Below, one piece after another: positions 54,773-62,939 of a stretch of 62,939 nt of DNA. Both the position numbers and the translations under genes were made by a program. The notes under the pieces were generated by a model. It saw nothing but the letters and a program-made list of their open reading frames with translations, did no database searches and had not been told where the DNA came from. Position 1 is the stretch's first letter. Each line of letters starts with the position of its first letter. Origin of the DNA: Pseudoneurospora amorphoporcata (Eukaryota > Ascomycota > Sordariomycetes > Sordariales > Sordariaceae); contig MU859265.1 in assembly GCA_033297205.1 (NCBI GenBank), forward strand, positions 1-62,939, in the 5' to 3' direction.

Positions 54773-55545
54773 GTAGCCATTGTCAGAAGCATTTCAATCC
54801 TGGGCTTGGCCCTCTCAAGTGTCCTTGGAGCCCACGCATGGCCCACCCTCTCTCTTTCCAGGGACCAACAGTAAGCTCGATACCGGCAAACCCAAAGAGT
54901 GCCCTCCTTTCAACAAGGGTAACTTCACCATCGACTACTTCCAGCTCTACCCCGAAAATGCCGACTGGGATGCCCATTCCTGCCAAGTCATCTTCGGGTG
55001 AGTATCTGCCCTCTGCACCCCCAAACCATCTCCCCGTCACCACACATATTCCTTCTCCCGACCCAGACTCTTTACCTTCATACTCCCATACTGACAAACC
55101 ACCATGCAGCTCCCTCTGGAACGGCTCCGTCGCAATCTACGATCCCTACAAGGACAAAATAACCCAGGTTATTACGTACCCCGGCATCACCAACACCGGC
55201 ACCACCCACATAGGCGGCGTCGCCCGCGACCCCTTCACAGGTCTCTACACAATCCTCACCGACCCCGCCGCAGCATCGGCCACCGAAGGCGCGGACCTCC
55301 GCGGGGACCACCTGTTGATCAAATACAACCCCCTCGACCACCGCACCCTCTGGACTGTGAGCTTGACCACCGTAACAAAAGAGCGCTGCGGCGGGTTTCA
55401 AGATGTGGAAACTGACGGGTGGGGAAACACGTATGTGGTACTCTTTTTCCTTGTTTCGAGGTACACGATGTTTGACAAAGTAGGCGAGACCGATTTGGAA
55501 ACTCAACATGTTCACTCTCTTCTTGAGATGTTCAATTCACTTTAA
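54773..55545 (+). pseudogene. TRI14-like secreted protein gene, decayed
   Basis: Two coding pieces match the fungal TRI14-like family (named from the trichothecene cluster, but widespread outside it; function unclear). The first piece has a signal-peptide-like ISILGLALSSVLGAHA in one frame without an ATG before it. The next frame carries KECPPFNKGNFTIDYFQLYP and ENADWD. An intron with GTGAGT-like donor near 54998 and acceptor CATGCAG at 55108 leads to SLWNGSVAIYDPYKDKI, THIGGVARDPFTGLY and GGFQDVETDGWGNTY. The frame then stops at 55545 after a probable donor GTATGT, and the remaining half of the family domain is not found. Missing start, one frame break and truncation all indicate a pseudogene. 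The truncation lies ~40 bp from a tRNA-like gene. No trichothecene synthase gene is nearby. Confidence 0.65.
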
Positions 55546-55582
55546 CAAAAAGGTAAAAGCGAAAAAAAAAAGGCAAAAATAG

Positions 55583-55673
55583 TGGCCCGCATGGGGTTTG
55601 AACCCATATCTTCCAAACCAGTCGAGTAGCTCGTCGAACTGGACGTGCTCACCATTTAAAACACCAACGGACC
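55583..55673 (-). tRNA. tRNA-like gene with intron, isotype unresolved
   Basis: The reverse strand has a seven-pair acceptor (GGTCCGT/GCGGGCC with G-T pairs). D-stem GTGT/GCAC closes an unusually long 12-nt loop. The T-arm is ATGGG/CCCAT around TTCAAAC, and the B box GGTTCAAAC is good. An anticodon stem TCCAG/TTGGA closes a 22-nt loop, as if holding a ~15-nt intron. Reading the canonical position gives anticodon CGA followed by C37, which would be irregular, so I leave the isotype open. It could be a tRNA pseudogene. The 5' half resembles tRNA-Gln. Confidence 0.6.
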
Positions 55674-56255
55674 ACTGAAGAGGTGGCCAGTAGAGGGAAC
55701 TTATAAAGGCCAGTTGGGGTTGTGACAGCGCGGGGTGCGAAGGAGGGGAGACAGGATGCAAAGAAGCATGAGGGGGAGACGGCGGTGGCTGTGGAGTGGC
55801 TGGCAGGAAAGCGGGCAGCGCGCTCTGGCTACCATGCTAGACAGCCAGGGCAACCGACGTTACTTTGACGTTGCCGTCAAAACCTTCCATCCCGAACTCC
55901 CAAGCGGAACAGTCAAGTTCTTCCTCGCACTCTTCTTGTCCACTTCCAAGCCCATCTTCTCCAGGAACTCCGACGTGATCTCTACGCCTGAGGCCCACAA
56001 CTTGTCCACCCGCCCGCTCAATCTCCGCAAAGGCTCGAGCACTTTGTGAAATTGGTTGGACGGCCATGTCCAGTCTACCTGTCTGAGTACTGTATGGCCA
56101 CTCCTCAGACCTATGTCCATGGTTCCGGTGGCCTGGTTGACATCACCCTGCAGGGCGGCCAGTTGGTGACAACGCCGTACGGGGTGGGACTTGCCTGTGT
56201 CTCTGTATTCTGGCGAAGGGTGTGAAGAGTGTAGGTGGAGAGAGATAGCCAGCTT
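55674..56255. other. Stretch 3' of the TRI14-like relic
   Basis: Open frames exist on both strands (for example YFDVAVKTFHPELP on +) but none matches a family I recognise. This may be the remainder of a decayed gene. Confidence 0.35.
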
Positions 56256-57104
56256 CTATCGTTCCTTTTCGCTAGCTTGGTGGTCTTCCGGCAGGAGAAG
56301 GGTGACGGCCGAGTCAACCATGTTGGCGAGCTTGGTCATTGCCTCGGCGTCGGCACTTTCGGTCGGAGGAGAGGCGATAACTAGGTGGACTTCTCGTAAA
56401 TATCTCGCTGCGCGGGGGCCGAGAGGTCCAAGGAGCCCGAAAGGGGCAGTGCCCGGTTCGTCATCCGGCTCGGGTCGCGCAATGATGCGTGACCAGGACT
56501 GCCATCGGCTGAAGTCCCCCGACTTAGTCCAGCTGAAGAGGATTGGCGATGTGGACTGGTGGAAGATAAACGTGTTTCCGCCGAAGAACCGCTCGTAGAC
56601 GAGTTCTTGGAAGAATCGATTGGTATTTGCAATGGCCACGTGCGCGAAGCCTCGGACGACTGGAGTAGTTGTGTCGGAGGAGCCTGGTGATGATCTTGCT
56701 GCCAGCTCGACGGGCACCATCTGTTGGACAAGTGAGCAGAACCTGGATCCGGCAACGTCGGTTCCCTCCCCAGACGGGTAGAGGAGGTAACCAAGCGTGA
56801 TGAAGCTATAGGCACAGCCGACGGGTACGAGGTACGCCACGATCATCCTCCACACTTCAGCAGGCAGCTGCTTGAAACGATAAGGGCTGGATATTTGTTG
56901 TGCTTCTGGGCTCGAGACCACCGGGTGCCTGTTTTTGCAACCGCTCCCCGCTCCTTCTGCCATGTACCAATCCGGATCGCAAAGGATATGCCCGCGTCCT
57001 GGAGGATATGCAGAGAGAACAGGCGAGTAGCCACCGATCGACATTGAATTCCGCCTGAGATGTCGTTCACTGTCCGACCTCGACTGGTGGTTGTGGTTAA
57101 GCAT
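56256..57104 (-). CDS. Hypothetical protein, F-box-like N terminus, 3' half of the RING-like locus
   Basis: From the first ATG (57104) this frame encodes 282 aa. It includes YRFKQLPAEVWRMIVAYLVPVG, an LPxEVWxMI pattern like F-box/2EXR-type motifs. A region follows with FFQELVYERFFGGNTFIFH and RYLREVHLVIASPP, as in fungal 2EXR/F-box-like proteins. The same frame continues upstream without a break to an in-frame TGA at 57212-57210 that ends the RING-like ORF, so the two may have been one protein. No intron is needed inside. Function unknown. Confidence 0.55.
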   Translation of the reverse strand: MLNHNHQSRSDSERHLRRNSMSIGGYSPVLSAYPPGRGHILCDPDWYMAEGAGSGCKNRHPVVSSPEAQQISSPYRFKQLPAEVWRMIVAYLVPVGCAYSFITLGYLLYPSGEGTDVAGSRFCSLVQQMVPVELAARSSPGSSDTTTPVVRGFAHVAIANTNRFFQELVYERFFGGNTFIFHQSTSPILFSWTKSGDFSRWQSWSRIIARPEPDDEPGTAPFGLLGPLGPRAARYLREVHLVIASPPTESADAEAMTKLANMVDSAVTLLLPEDHQASEKER

Positions 57105-57209
57105 GTCCCAATCTCGCAACCATCGGCCACGAACCTGGCTCTGGATACCGGTATCGAACGTATCTTCTCGGTCTTCTCGGTCACCGACTTTGGGGCGCCA
57201 GACACACAA

Positions 57210-57704
57210 TCATGTTGGCACAGTCTGCTCCAAGTACTCAAAGTACTTTTCGTTCCACTGCGCCAAGAACACGTCGTCGAACAACCCGGGGGCCATGTCG
57301 GGCGACACCTCACCATGAGGGCAGAAGCTCGGCGGCATGGATTTCTTGTCGTTGACGGCTCGCTCAAAGACCTTGATCAGGCATTTGCCGCAGATCTTGT
57401 GGTCGCATCCTGGCCTCGAGAGGAGGTTCGCGGGTTGCGTTTTGTCTTGGCAAATGTAACATTTTGGCCTGGGTGAGCGAGGTGTTAGCAGATGTTCCAC
57501 GAGCCTCGATTCCGTCCGTGATGCTTGATGCCATGAAACCTCGACATACGCGGGTGGGAAGACCTTGATCCAAAAGTTGTCAATCCGGCTTGCCCTGAAT
57601 TCCGACAAGTTTGGATCGGCGGGGATGTGCGCCAGAGTGTCGAACGACTGGCGATACGACGGCGCTGGCTCCCGCTCGTGCTGTGTTAAATTCCTGTTGG
57701 ACAT
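57210..57704 (-). CDS. RING-like zinc-finger protein, possibly the 5' half of a longer gene
   Basis: Exons are 57704-57550 and 57468-57210 (137 aa). The intron is textbook, with donor GTATGT and GCTAACACC branch 14 nt before CACCCAG. It rebuilds PPAPKCYICQDK. The zinc-finger pattern is CYIC, then CDHKICGKC and FCPHGEV, with KSMPPSFCPHGE resembling the RING1 of IBR-type ubiquitin ligases (CxHxxCxxCL, F..A..D...PPxC). The E3 activity is inferred from fold only. A second RING/IBR, expected in that class, is absent downstream. TGA at 57212-57210 ends the frame, but coding-like sequence continues in the same frame for 318 codons. An intron hiding the TGA (poor donor GTGCCA, acceptors near 57140 or 57085) is not excluded. 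Confidence 0.6.
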   Translation of the reverse strand: MSNRNLTQHEREPAPSYRQSFDTLAHIPADPNLSEFRASRIDNFWIKVFPPAYVEVSWHQASRTESRLVEHLLTPRSPRPKCYICQDKTQPANLLSRPGCDHKICGKCLIKVFERAVNDKKSMPPSFCPHGEVSPDMAPGLFDDVFLAQWNEKYFEYLEQTVPT

Positions 57705-58232
57705 GTCTTGTGTTCCTGTTGCTGGCGTGGTGTTTGTGGAAGTAGGGGAAGTCCTGTTTTTTTTTGTGGCGTGTCCGGTTCTTGTAGTGCGAGGTGGGAT
57801 TAACGCATCCGGCGACCGGGATAGCGGCAAAGTGAGTGGTACCTATTGCCGTCATTGTGACTAATGGAGCTGATGAAGCTGAGGATAATTCGTTGGTGTC
57901 TCTCGAACCGAGGTGTACGGGCCTTGAGCGGGCAGCGGCAGTCGCTCATTCGTGGGCGGTACTATAACATCTCCCTGCAAGCCACGTCTGCGGCGCCTTT
58001 CAGGGCTTGGGAGGTGCCCCTGGTATTGCTTGGCCCGTCGCATCCCCTCATGCACTGCAACAATGAGCATCACTGCAAGGAACTAAGCCATGAAAAGCGC
58101 ACGAGTTTCGGGTTATGCACAGCCCGGAACAAGTTTCTTGATCTCTTCGAAAAGCCATGGATGCAAAACTCGACAGTTGGGATTGCTGATAAGTGCAACA
58201 TCTTAGCGCCAAAACATCAACAACTCGCACTC
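57705..58232. other. Intergenic between the RING-like gene and tRNA-Lys
   Basis: Promoter of the reverse-strand RING-like gene; no further gene is seen. Confidence 0.4.
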
Positions 58233-58305
58233 GCCCGGCTAGCTCAATCGGTAGAGCGTGAGACTCTTAATCTCAAGGTTGTGGGTTCGACCCCCACGTC
58301 GGGCT
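58233..58305 (+). tRNA. tRNA-Lys (CTT)
   Basis: Forward-strand cloverleaf with acceptor GCCCGGC/GTCGGGC, D-arm GCTCAATCGGTAGAGC, anticodon loop ACTCTTAAT reading CTT, and T-arm GTGGG/CCCAC around TTCGACC. No intron. A run of T at 58337-58344 follows as Pol III terminator. Confidence 0.95.
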
Positions 58306-59264
58306 CAATTCCCGGCGGCGAAACGCGATTCGTATTTTTTTTTTAAACTTTTGTGGATGTGTAGCACATGCCAATTGGTTTTTGTTTGCTGCTTCCTTTT
58401 GCATTTGGGTGTTTCGCCTCGTGCTGTACTGCAAAACAACTTAACAATTGTTTTATCAACATAAAATGCCGTGTCTCCAATATGATCAATATCCCTGCGC
58501 ATCCTCCGGTACTCCACTCCGCTGTCGGCAAACGAATTCGAACATCACCACGAGGCATTGGAGGCAAGCAACACAATGGAACTTTTGCGCAAAGCTTCAA
58601 CGAGGACCAATGTGCTAATGTCTGAACCTTCCATTTTAGCATTCGAAAGGTACCGATCGTATTTGAACAATGATTACGACATCGTGTCAACGCAGTGAAA
58701 GACATGACATAGGGACCTGTCCCTTAACTCCCTGTTCCACAAACCCCGACAGTCTCGACAATACTGGCCTACCACAGACTTAAGTCGGATGGAAGGTACG
58801 TACCGTACAACTACCAGACGAAAGACAAGACCCACAACCTCGCCCGGGCTGTGCATATCTTCGTCCAAGGCTATAAATATCAACAAAATACAAGGACATG
58901 GGTTGAAGTGCTAAGGCTCTGCTATGCCGCTACACGGAAGCTCTCGCGGGAGCTACTGAAGGGAATCTACCGACGATCCGTGTTAACATGTTGAAGCCAT
59001 CACCATGTCTTGGCTTCCTTTTTACAAGCTGGATAAAAACCGCACTTGGCTGCTTTGGATACAAGTCGAGCATCGTCCTCCTTCTCGTTGCTCTCTCTCT
59101 CTCTCTCTCTTTCTATTTTTTTTTTTTTTTTTTTTTCTCTCTTTTCAATCAATCAAGTTATTCACCACCATTTTCGCCGTCTCTCGTCATCACGTCCTCC
59201 GTATGGTTTAACTCGACATGCTGTACTATCTGTATGCGTCCCGCGACGTGTGCTACACTAACTC
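58306..59264. other. Intergenic, ending in a CT/T pyrimidine tract
   Basis: Contains a TATA-like CTATAAATATC near 58870 and a (CT)n tract (59091-59112) followed by a ~20-T run (59117-59136). No gene is certain; the + frame from 58988 that crosses the tract runs into the tandem repeat. Confidence 0.5.
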
Positions 59265-60040
59265 CATGCATATGCACGACGATCGGAAATTCTCGACAAC
59301 AAGCCCTGACGACCACCGACGAGCTTTGCGACGGTTTTCAAAGTCCGAACCTGTACCCTCATCGAACATCGATCGAACGGCAAAGCGCAAGTTCCACGCC
59401 TACTTATATCGTCGAATCGTCATCCATCTACCGTTGTCCCGCCTCTTTGCATTCTGATTCCCGGTTACAATATCCCTACCATAAGCTCCCCCGGACCCCA
59501 GGACCACTGCTACAACCTGCATGCATATGCACGACCCTCGAAAACCTCCGTCCCCCTCCAGCTCGACACCACGCACCGTTGAGCTTTGCGACACTGAAAG
59601 TTTCCGAACCCAGGTACTGTCCCGTCACCGATCAAACTTTGATGAGCAAGTTCCACAACCACAGAACCTCGTCACCCATCTGTTATTCTGTTGTCATCCT
59701 CATTATATCCTTAATCCCTTGCTATAACATCCCCGCCACAAGTTCCCGCCACACCCCGGGACCAGTGCTAACGTCCATGCATACGTGTAGGTATGATTGC
59801 CCCTCGAGCACCTGCTCTTTACAACTCGACAACAAGCATCGACCGACGAGCTTTACAACCGTTCCCGATTCCACAAGTCCGAACCCTTAACCCATACCCT
59901 CACCGATCAAACCTTCAATCTTGAACCTCGAAGCGCAAGTCCCACAAGTACCTACTTCGCCACCCGTTCGCCTGCCGTCATCCTTACGTATGACCTGATT
60001 CCCGGCCACGACAACATCCGAGCCACCACAAATAAGTTCC
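59265..60040. repeat. Diverged ~255-bp tandem repeat, three copies
   Basis: CATGCATATGCACGAC begins copies at 59265 and 59520, and CATGCATACG begins a third at 59776. Spacings are 255 and 256 bp. Shared internal strings occur at the same offsets, including GACGAGCTTTGCGAC or GTTGAGCTTTGCGAC, AAGTCCGAACC or TTTCCGAACC, CACCGATCAAAC, GCAAGTTCCAC and CGCCACAAGTTCCCGC. Identity between copies is low to moderate. The period is a multiple of three for the first unit, and a + frame stays open through two copies, so an ancient coding origin is possible. Confidence 0.75.
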
Positions 60041-60808
60041 CGCTCTTGCGATCGTCGTTCGCACCACACAGACTGGTGCACAGGCCAACCGTTCCTGTAT
60101 TTTCGCATCATCGGGGTTACAGCAGGTCCCTGTAGGAACAACAGAGTAGCGCAAAGAGGGGGAAATAACATACACGCAGGAGCATTCCCGCATCTGGATT
60201 ACATCCAGTCAATACAGTGCCCAGGGTACGCACAGCGCCACATCTGCGGGGGGGGGGGGGGGGGGGAAGAAAGAGGGGGAGCGGCAACGGCGGCAAGCCG
60301 GCAACTCCACACACTTTGACAGGGATCTTCCCGCAAGCCGAGCTGCGGAGTGTGGAACACGCCGACGGGACGGGGAGCTCCCGAACTGGCTGCATATGCC
60401 ATGTGCGCACTTTGTCAACTCTAAATGTACAGCACCTCATGTATGTAGCTATAGATTGTTACACGCGATTGGATAGATATAGGTAGATCGGCAATTCTTG
60501 TTGGCCATGTTAATCCCCATGTCAAGGAACGCACTCCTCGTTGTTTTCTGAAACTTGTTGGTCAGTCGCAAGTGTAGCGCATATCACGAGCAAAGGAGAG
60601 TGATCATGATGAAAGCAAAACAAGTATCATTAACTATCTAGGGCTGAAATGGCGCCTTCTGCCAATTCGGGACCCATGAGGGTGTTGTTGGGCAACCAAG
60701 CAAAACCAACAACCAGAAGCCAGCGGGCAGGGGCTTGGATGTGACGCCCCGCTGGTGCCAAGTCAGGCCAGACTATAAAGTACAAACAAAACTGAACGCC
60801 TCTATACA
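60041..60808. other. Gene-free stretch with a 19-G run
   Basis: An uninterrupted G19 run at 60248-60266 can form a G-quadruplex on the + strand. No coding region is supported. Confidence 0.6.
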
Positions 60809-60964
60809 CAAAAGCCAAAAGCCAGAACCCAAAAGCCAAAACCCAAAAGCCAAAACCTAAAAGCCAAAAACCGAAAAAGCCAAAACCCAAAAACCAAAAG
60901 CCAAAAGCCAAAAGCCAAAACCCAAAACCCAAAAACCAAAAACCAAAAGCCAAAAGCCAAAAGC
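60809..60964. repeat. (CCAAAAG)n / (CCAAAAC)n heptamer minisatellite
   Basis: About 155 bp consist of CCAAAAG, CCAAAAC and CCAAAAA units with slight variation. The reverse strand reads GGCTTTTGG repeats and encodes FGFWLLAFGFW-like strings in all frames, which are known spurious ORF products of such repeats. Confidence 0.9.
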
Positions 60965-61109
60965 AGACCTAAGAAGAACATTAGCAGTATCCACCAGAAC
61001 CAAGCACATATAGAAAAGAAAGTGGGGGAGGGGTGACATACCTGAAAGAAAAAGAAAGAGCATGTACCTAGAAAGTCAAGTCAGCAAACAGAGACGGAAG
61101 GGGGAGTAC

Positions 61110-61508
61110 TTACTGACGATCCAGAGACCCAAAGCGAGCAGACCGAAACGAATCCGAGCGCACCCTCCTCGAGTCAAAAGACCCAAGGCGAGTGGCTGGA
61201 CGCGCGTCAGAACTGACACGCCTGGTGTTTCCGGACCGGCTCCGAGGCTGTTGGCCGCCCAACTGCAGCTCTTCCCGCCGGTTCGCCTCAGAGAGACGAA
61301 ACGCGGCCAGTCGAGCCCGCAGGGTGCGGGTGGTTGCCAGCAGGTCGTCTCGCGGTGCAAGCCCTTCGAGCCGAATGGCCCTCCATGCTGCAATCCGGTC
61401 GAACGCCTCCGGCTGCGCCGGCATCGGATCTTTGCACCCGTCGGCGAAGCGCACCGATTTGCGCGTCAGGGTGTGTTTGTTGCCTCCTCCTGGGCACCGT
61501 CTCTTCAA
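61110..61508 (-). CDS. Basic hypothetical ORF in frame with the small membrane ORF upstream
   Basis: This ORF is 132 codons, Arg/Ser-rich, with KSVRFADGCKDPMPAQPEAF and RDDLLATTRTLRARLAAF. The frame is the same as that of 61778-61533 and is separated from it only by a TAG and eight further sense codons. At its 3' end a canonical GTAAGT donor (61113) and a downstream TTTCTAG or TTTCAG acceptor suggest a real transcript with an additional exon. No domain recognised; presence of an independent start codon is doubtful (M is an internal ATG/AAG context). Confidence 0.35.
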   Translation of the reverse strand: MKRRCPGGGNKHTLTRKSVRFADGCKDPMPAQPEAFDRIAAWRAIRLEGLAPRDDLLATTRTLRARLAAFRLSEANRREELQLGGQQPRSRSGNTRRVSSDARPATRLGSFDSRRVRSDSFRSARFGSLDRQ

Positions 61509-61532
61509 AATCGGTTTCAGCTCAGGTCCCGT

Positions 61533-61778
61533 CTAGGCACCCTTGCTATCCACCTCATTCTCCGCGACAAGCACCGCAAGAGTCGACACCAAGAAATCGA
61601 ACAAATCAACAAGAGCCGGACCCAGCAGCGTGAGGATCGCTTGCGCGACTGACCCCAGCGCCACGTAGGCTACGACCATGCCGATCCAACCTAAGTCGGC
61701 AAGAATGATCGTCAAACATCGGAGCCAGATTTCGAAGAAACCAGGAAGGGTCAACTTAGCTGTCTGCCGAGCGTCCAT
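61533..61778 (-). CDS. Small two-segment membrane protein
   Basis: ATG at 61778 gives 81 aa with two hydrophobic stretches: about 16-48 (WLRCLTIILADLGWIGMVVAYVALG) and about 50-75 (AILTLLGPALVDLFDFLVSTLAVLV). The end is a short polar VAENEVDSKGA. No signal-peptide cleavage site is obvious. It ends at TAG (61535-61533), after which the frame is open again. A TG-dinucleotide tract (61787-61811) lies 8 bp upstream of the ATG. Whether this is a complete small protein or the front of a longer broken one cannot be settled here. Confidence 0.5.
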   Translation of the reverse strand: MDARQTAKLTLPGFFEIWLRCLTIILADLGWIGMVVAYVALGSVAQAILTLLGPALVDLFDFLVSTLAVLVAENEVDSKGA

Positions 61779-61786
61779 TGCGACTG

Positions 61787-61811
61787 TTGTGTGTGTGTGT
61801 GTGTGTGTGTA
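61787..61811. repeat. (TG)n microsatellite before the small membrane ORF
   Basis: About 12 TG units directly upstream of the reverse-strand ATG at 61778, in its presumed leader. Confidence 0.9.
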
Positions 61812-62939
61812 TGGTGTCTGTGAGACGTCAGAAAATTGTGAGCAAAAAAGCGGTGTTGTCAAAAAGCAAGAAAGAGCAAAGACGAAGAGAGGAAAGAGAG
61901 AAGAGGAAAGGGGAGAAATTTTTAGGGGGCGCGGGTTATTTAAGGGAATGGGCTGTGCAGCCAGTCTGCCACGGTTGGCAAAACCCGCGTGCTCCTTCCC
62001 TAACTGCCCTGATCGAGCCAACCAAAACGTGCTCTCTAATCGCGGTCCGTCCCGAGTTGACCCGATAGGCCCAAATGGGGTTACCTTATGGGCTTAACAG
62101 AGGGCGCTGGAATGCTCTGGAAAAGTCTATCAAGGAAGCCTGGGGGCCAGGACTTTGGACGTGTTCAGGGCAGTTGTGTACCAGAACGAGAGTCAGATAC
62201 AGTGAGCAAGGTCGCTAAAGAGCAAGCGGTAACAGGGCTTCCATGGTAGAATAAACACTGGAGAAGACGAGTAACCTAAAGGTACCGTAGACGGGAGTCA
62301 GCAGGGAGCTCATCCAGCTAACTAACCAGCTAAAAATGGGAAGTGTCCGGCGCCCAACGGGTCAGGCTATAGCAGTATTTCCCCCTGTAAATTGAGCAGA
62401 AAACCCCCGACATGAGAAAGCCCAGGCGGCCCTAACGGCAGTACAGGCCATGCAGCTAACAATCCATGGGTGGTCAAATCTCGAAGGGTTGAACCATCTC
62501 ATATGTTGGGCTGCAACAATGACAGACATCACCACTTATTTCGATATCGGGCATTGGATGTAATGTCGTCAAGTTAAGCTTGCATATTGTATAACATCCC
62601 ATTGGTCAGCCCTAAATGTGGAGTTGCTGTACCCTTGTCCCGAGGTCTTGGCTTGTCATCCGGTCGCATGCCTCGCCGGCGATCACGGGCGGCTGCGAGG
62701 CACTAGCGCCGGGAAGGGCTGCATAGCACATGTGCATTGTGCATTCGTCCAACGATAGATGCGACGAGGGACAACAGTGAAATTGGCATGTCAGGCAAAG
62801 TCTGTCGGTGAACGAGTTGTTGAAGCTCTACGTACCAGACCCCTTGTCACACGGACATTGCCCATAGTCCAGGGGTTAGGATTGCAAGACTCAACAGAGC
62901 CTCAACGCCTAGCATTAGCCTCAAGATGCTCAGTGGCCT
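61812..62939. other. Terminal gene-free stretch
   Basis: No supported gene. A tRNA-like D-arm string (AGTCCAGGGGTTAGGATT, 62868-62885) occurs near the end but no T-arm follows before the window stops. Confidence 0.4.

Noticed and set aside
60630..61063. FGFWLLAFGFW-type reverse ORFs
   Set aside because: Translation of the heptamer minisatellite; such strings are common spurious ORF products.
62868..62939. Possible tRNA-Glu/Asp start near the right edge
   Set aside because: Only a D-arm-like string; no anticodon stem or B box before the window ends.
1..62939. CRISPR array, prophage or bacterial island
   Set aside because: Spliced eukaryotic genes throughout; no regularly spaced direct repeats of CRISPR size and no phage-type proteins.

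Overview
This window looks like nuclear DNA of a filamentous ascomycete, most likely a Sordariomycete. The genes have short GT-AG introns (about 46-90 nt, occasionally 240-290 nt) with recognisable CTAAC-type branch sites. Genes lie on both strands without operons, and tRNA genes are scattered singly. The intron-bearing tRNA-Phe resembles, from memory, the Neurospora gene. The proteins are fungal orthologues such as Vid27, TPS1, a CYP65-like P450 and HVA1/TUDOR.

Left part (1-24 kb): tRNA-Phe; a doubtful small spliced gene; aldose 1-epimerase; DNA ligase I; eIF3 subunit k; a PDCD2/Tsr4-type 40S assembly protein; CCT zeta; prenylcysteine lyase; Vid27; a short-repeat (LDPRVD) protein with a frame break; and a Cys/Ser-rich hypothetical. 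This is mainly conserved housekeeping gene content with compact intergenic regions.

Middle (24-46 kb): a TA-flanked MITE-like element; two divergent Arg/Ser-rich proteins, one of them single-pass membrane; an inverted duplication with transition-biased divergence; a small Kex2-type secreted protein; tRNA-Val; an HVA1/TUDOR protein; trehalose-6-phosphate synthase; a cytochrome P450; a broken gene resembling a domesticated copia-type protease, with a long acidic repeat; a MATE-family transporter with a GC-AG intron; aspartylglucosaminidase; and a secreted, probably GPI-anchored protein.

Right part (46-63 kb): tRNA-Arg next to a decayed 2EXR-type gene; AP-1 beta adaptin; a DEK-C chromatin-type protein; a decayed TRI14-like gene ending beside an unusual tRNA-like gene; a RING-like locus interrupted by an in-frame TGA; tRNA-Lys; a diverged ~255-bp tandem repeat; a (CCAAAAG)n minisatellite; and a small membrane ORF followed in frame by a second ORF after a TAG. 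This end has much more decay and repetition than the left end.

I see no CRISPR array, phage, plasmid or recognisable biosynthetic cluster. The P450, MATE and TRI14-like genes are not contiguous. The observations I would examine first are the three loci where one reading frame continues across a single stop codon (TAA, TGA, TAG), the perfect 31-bp hairpin at 13.7 kb, and the two coding-phase repeat loci. All exon boundaries were placed by eye from splice consensus and frame, not from transcripts.
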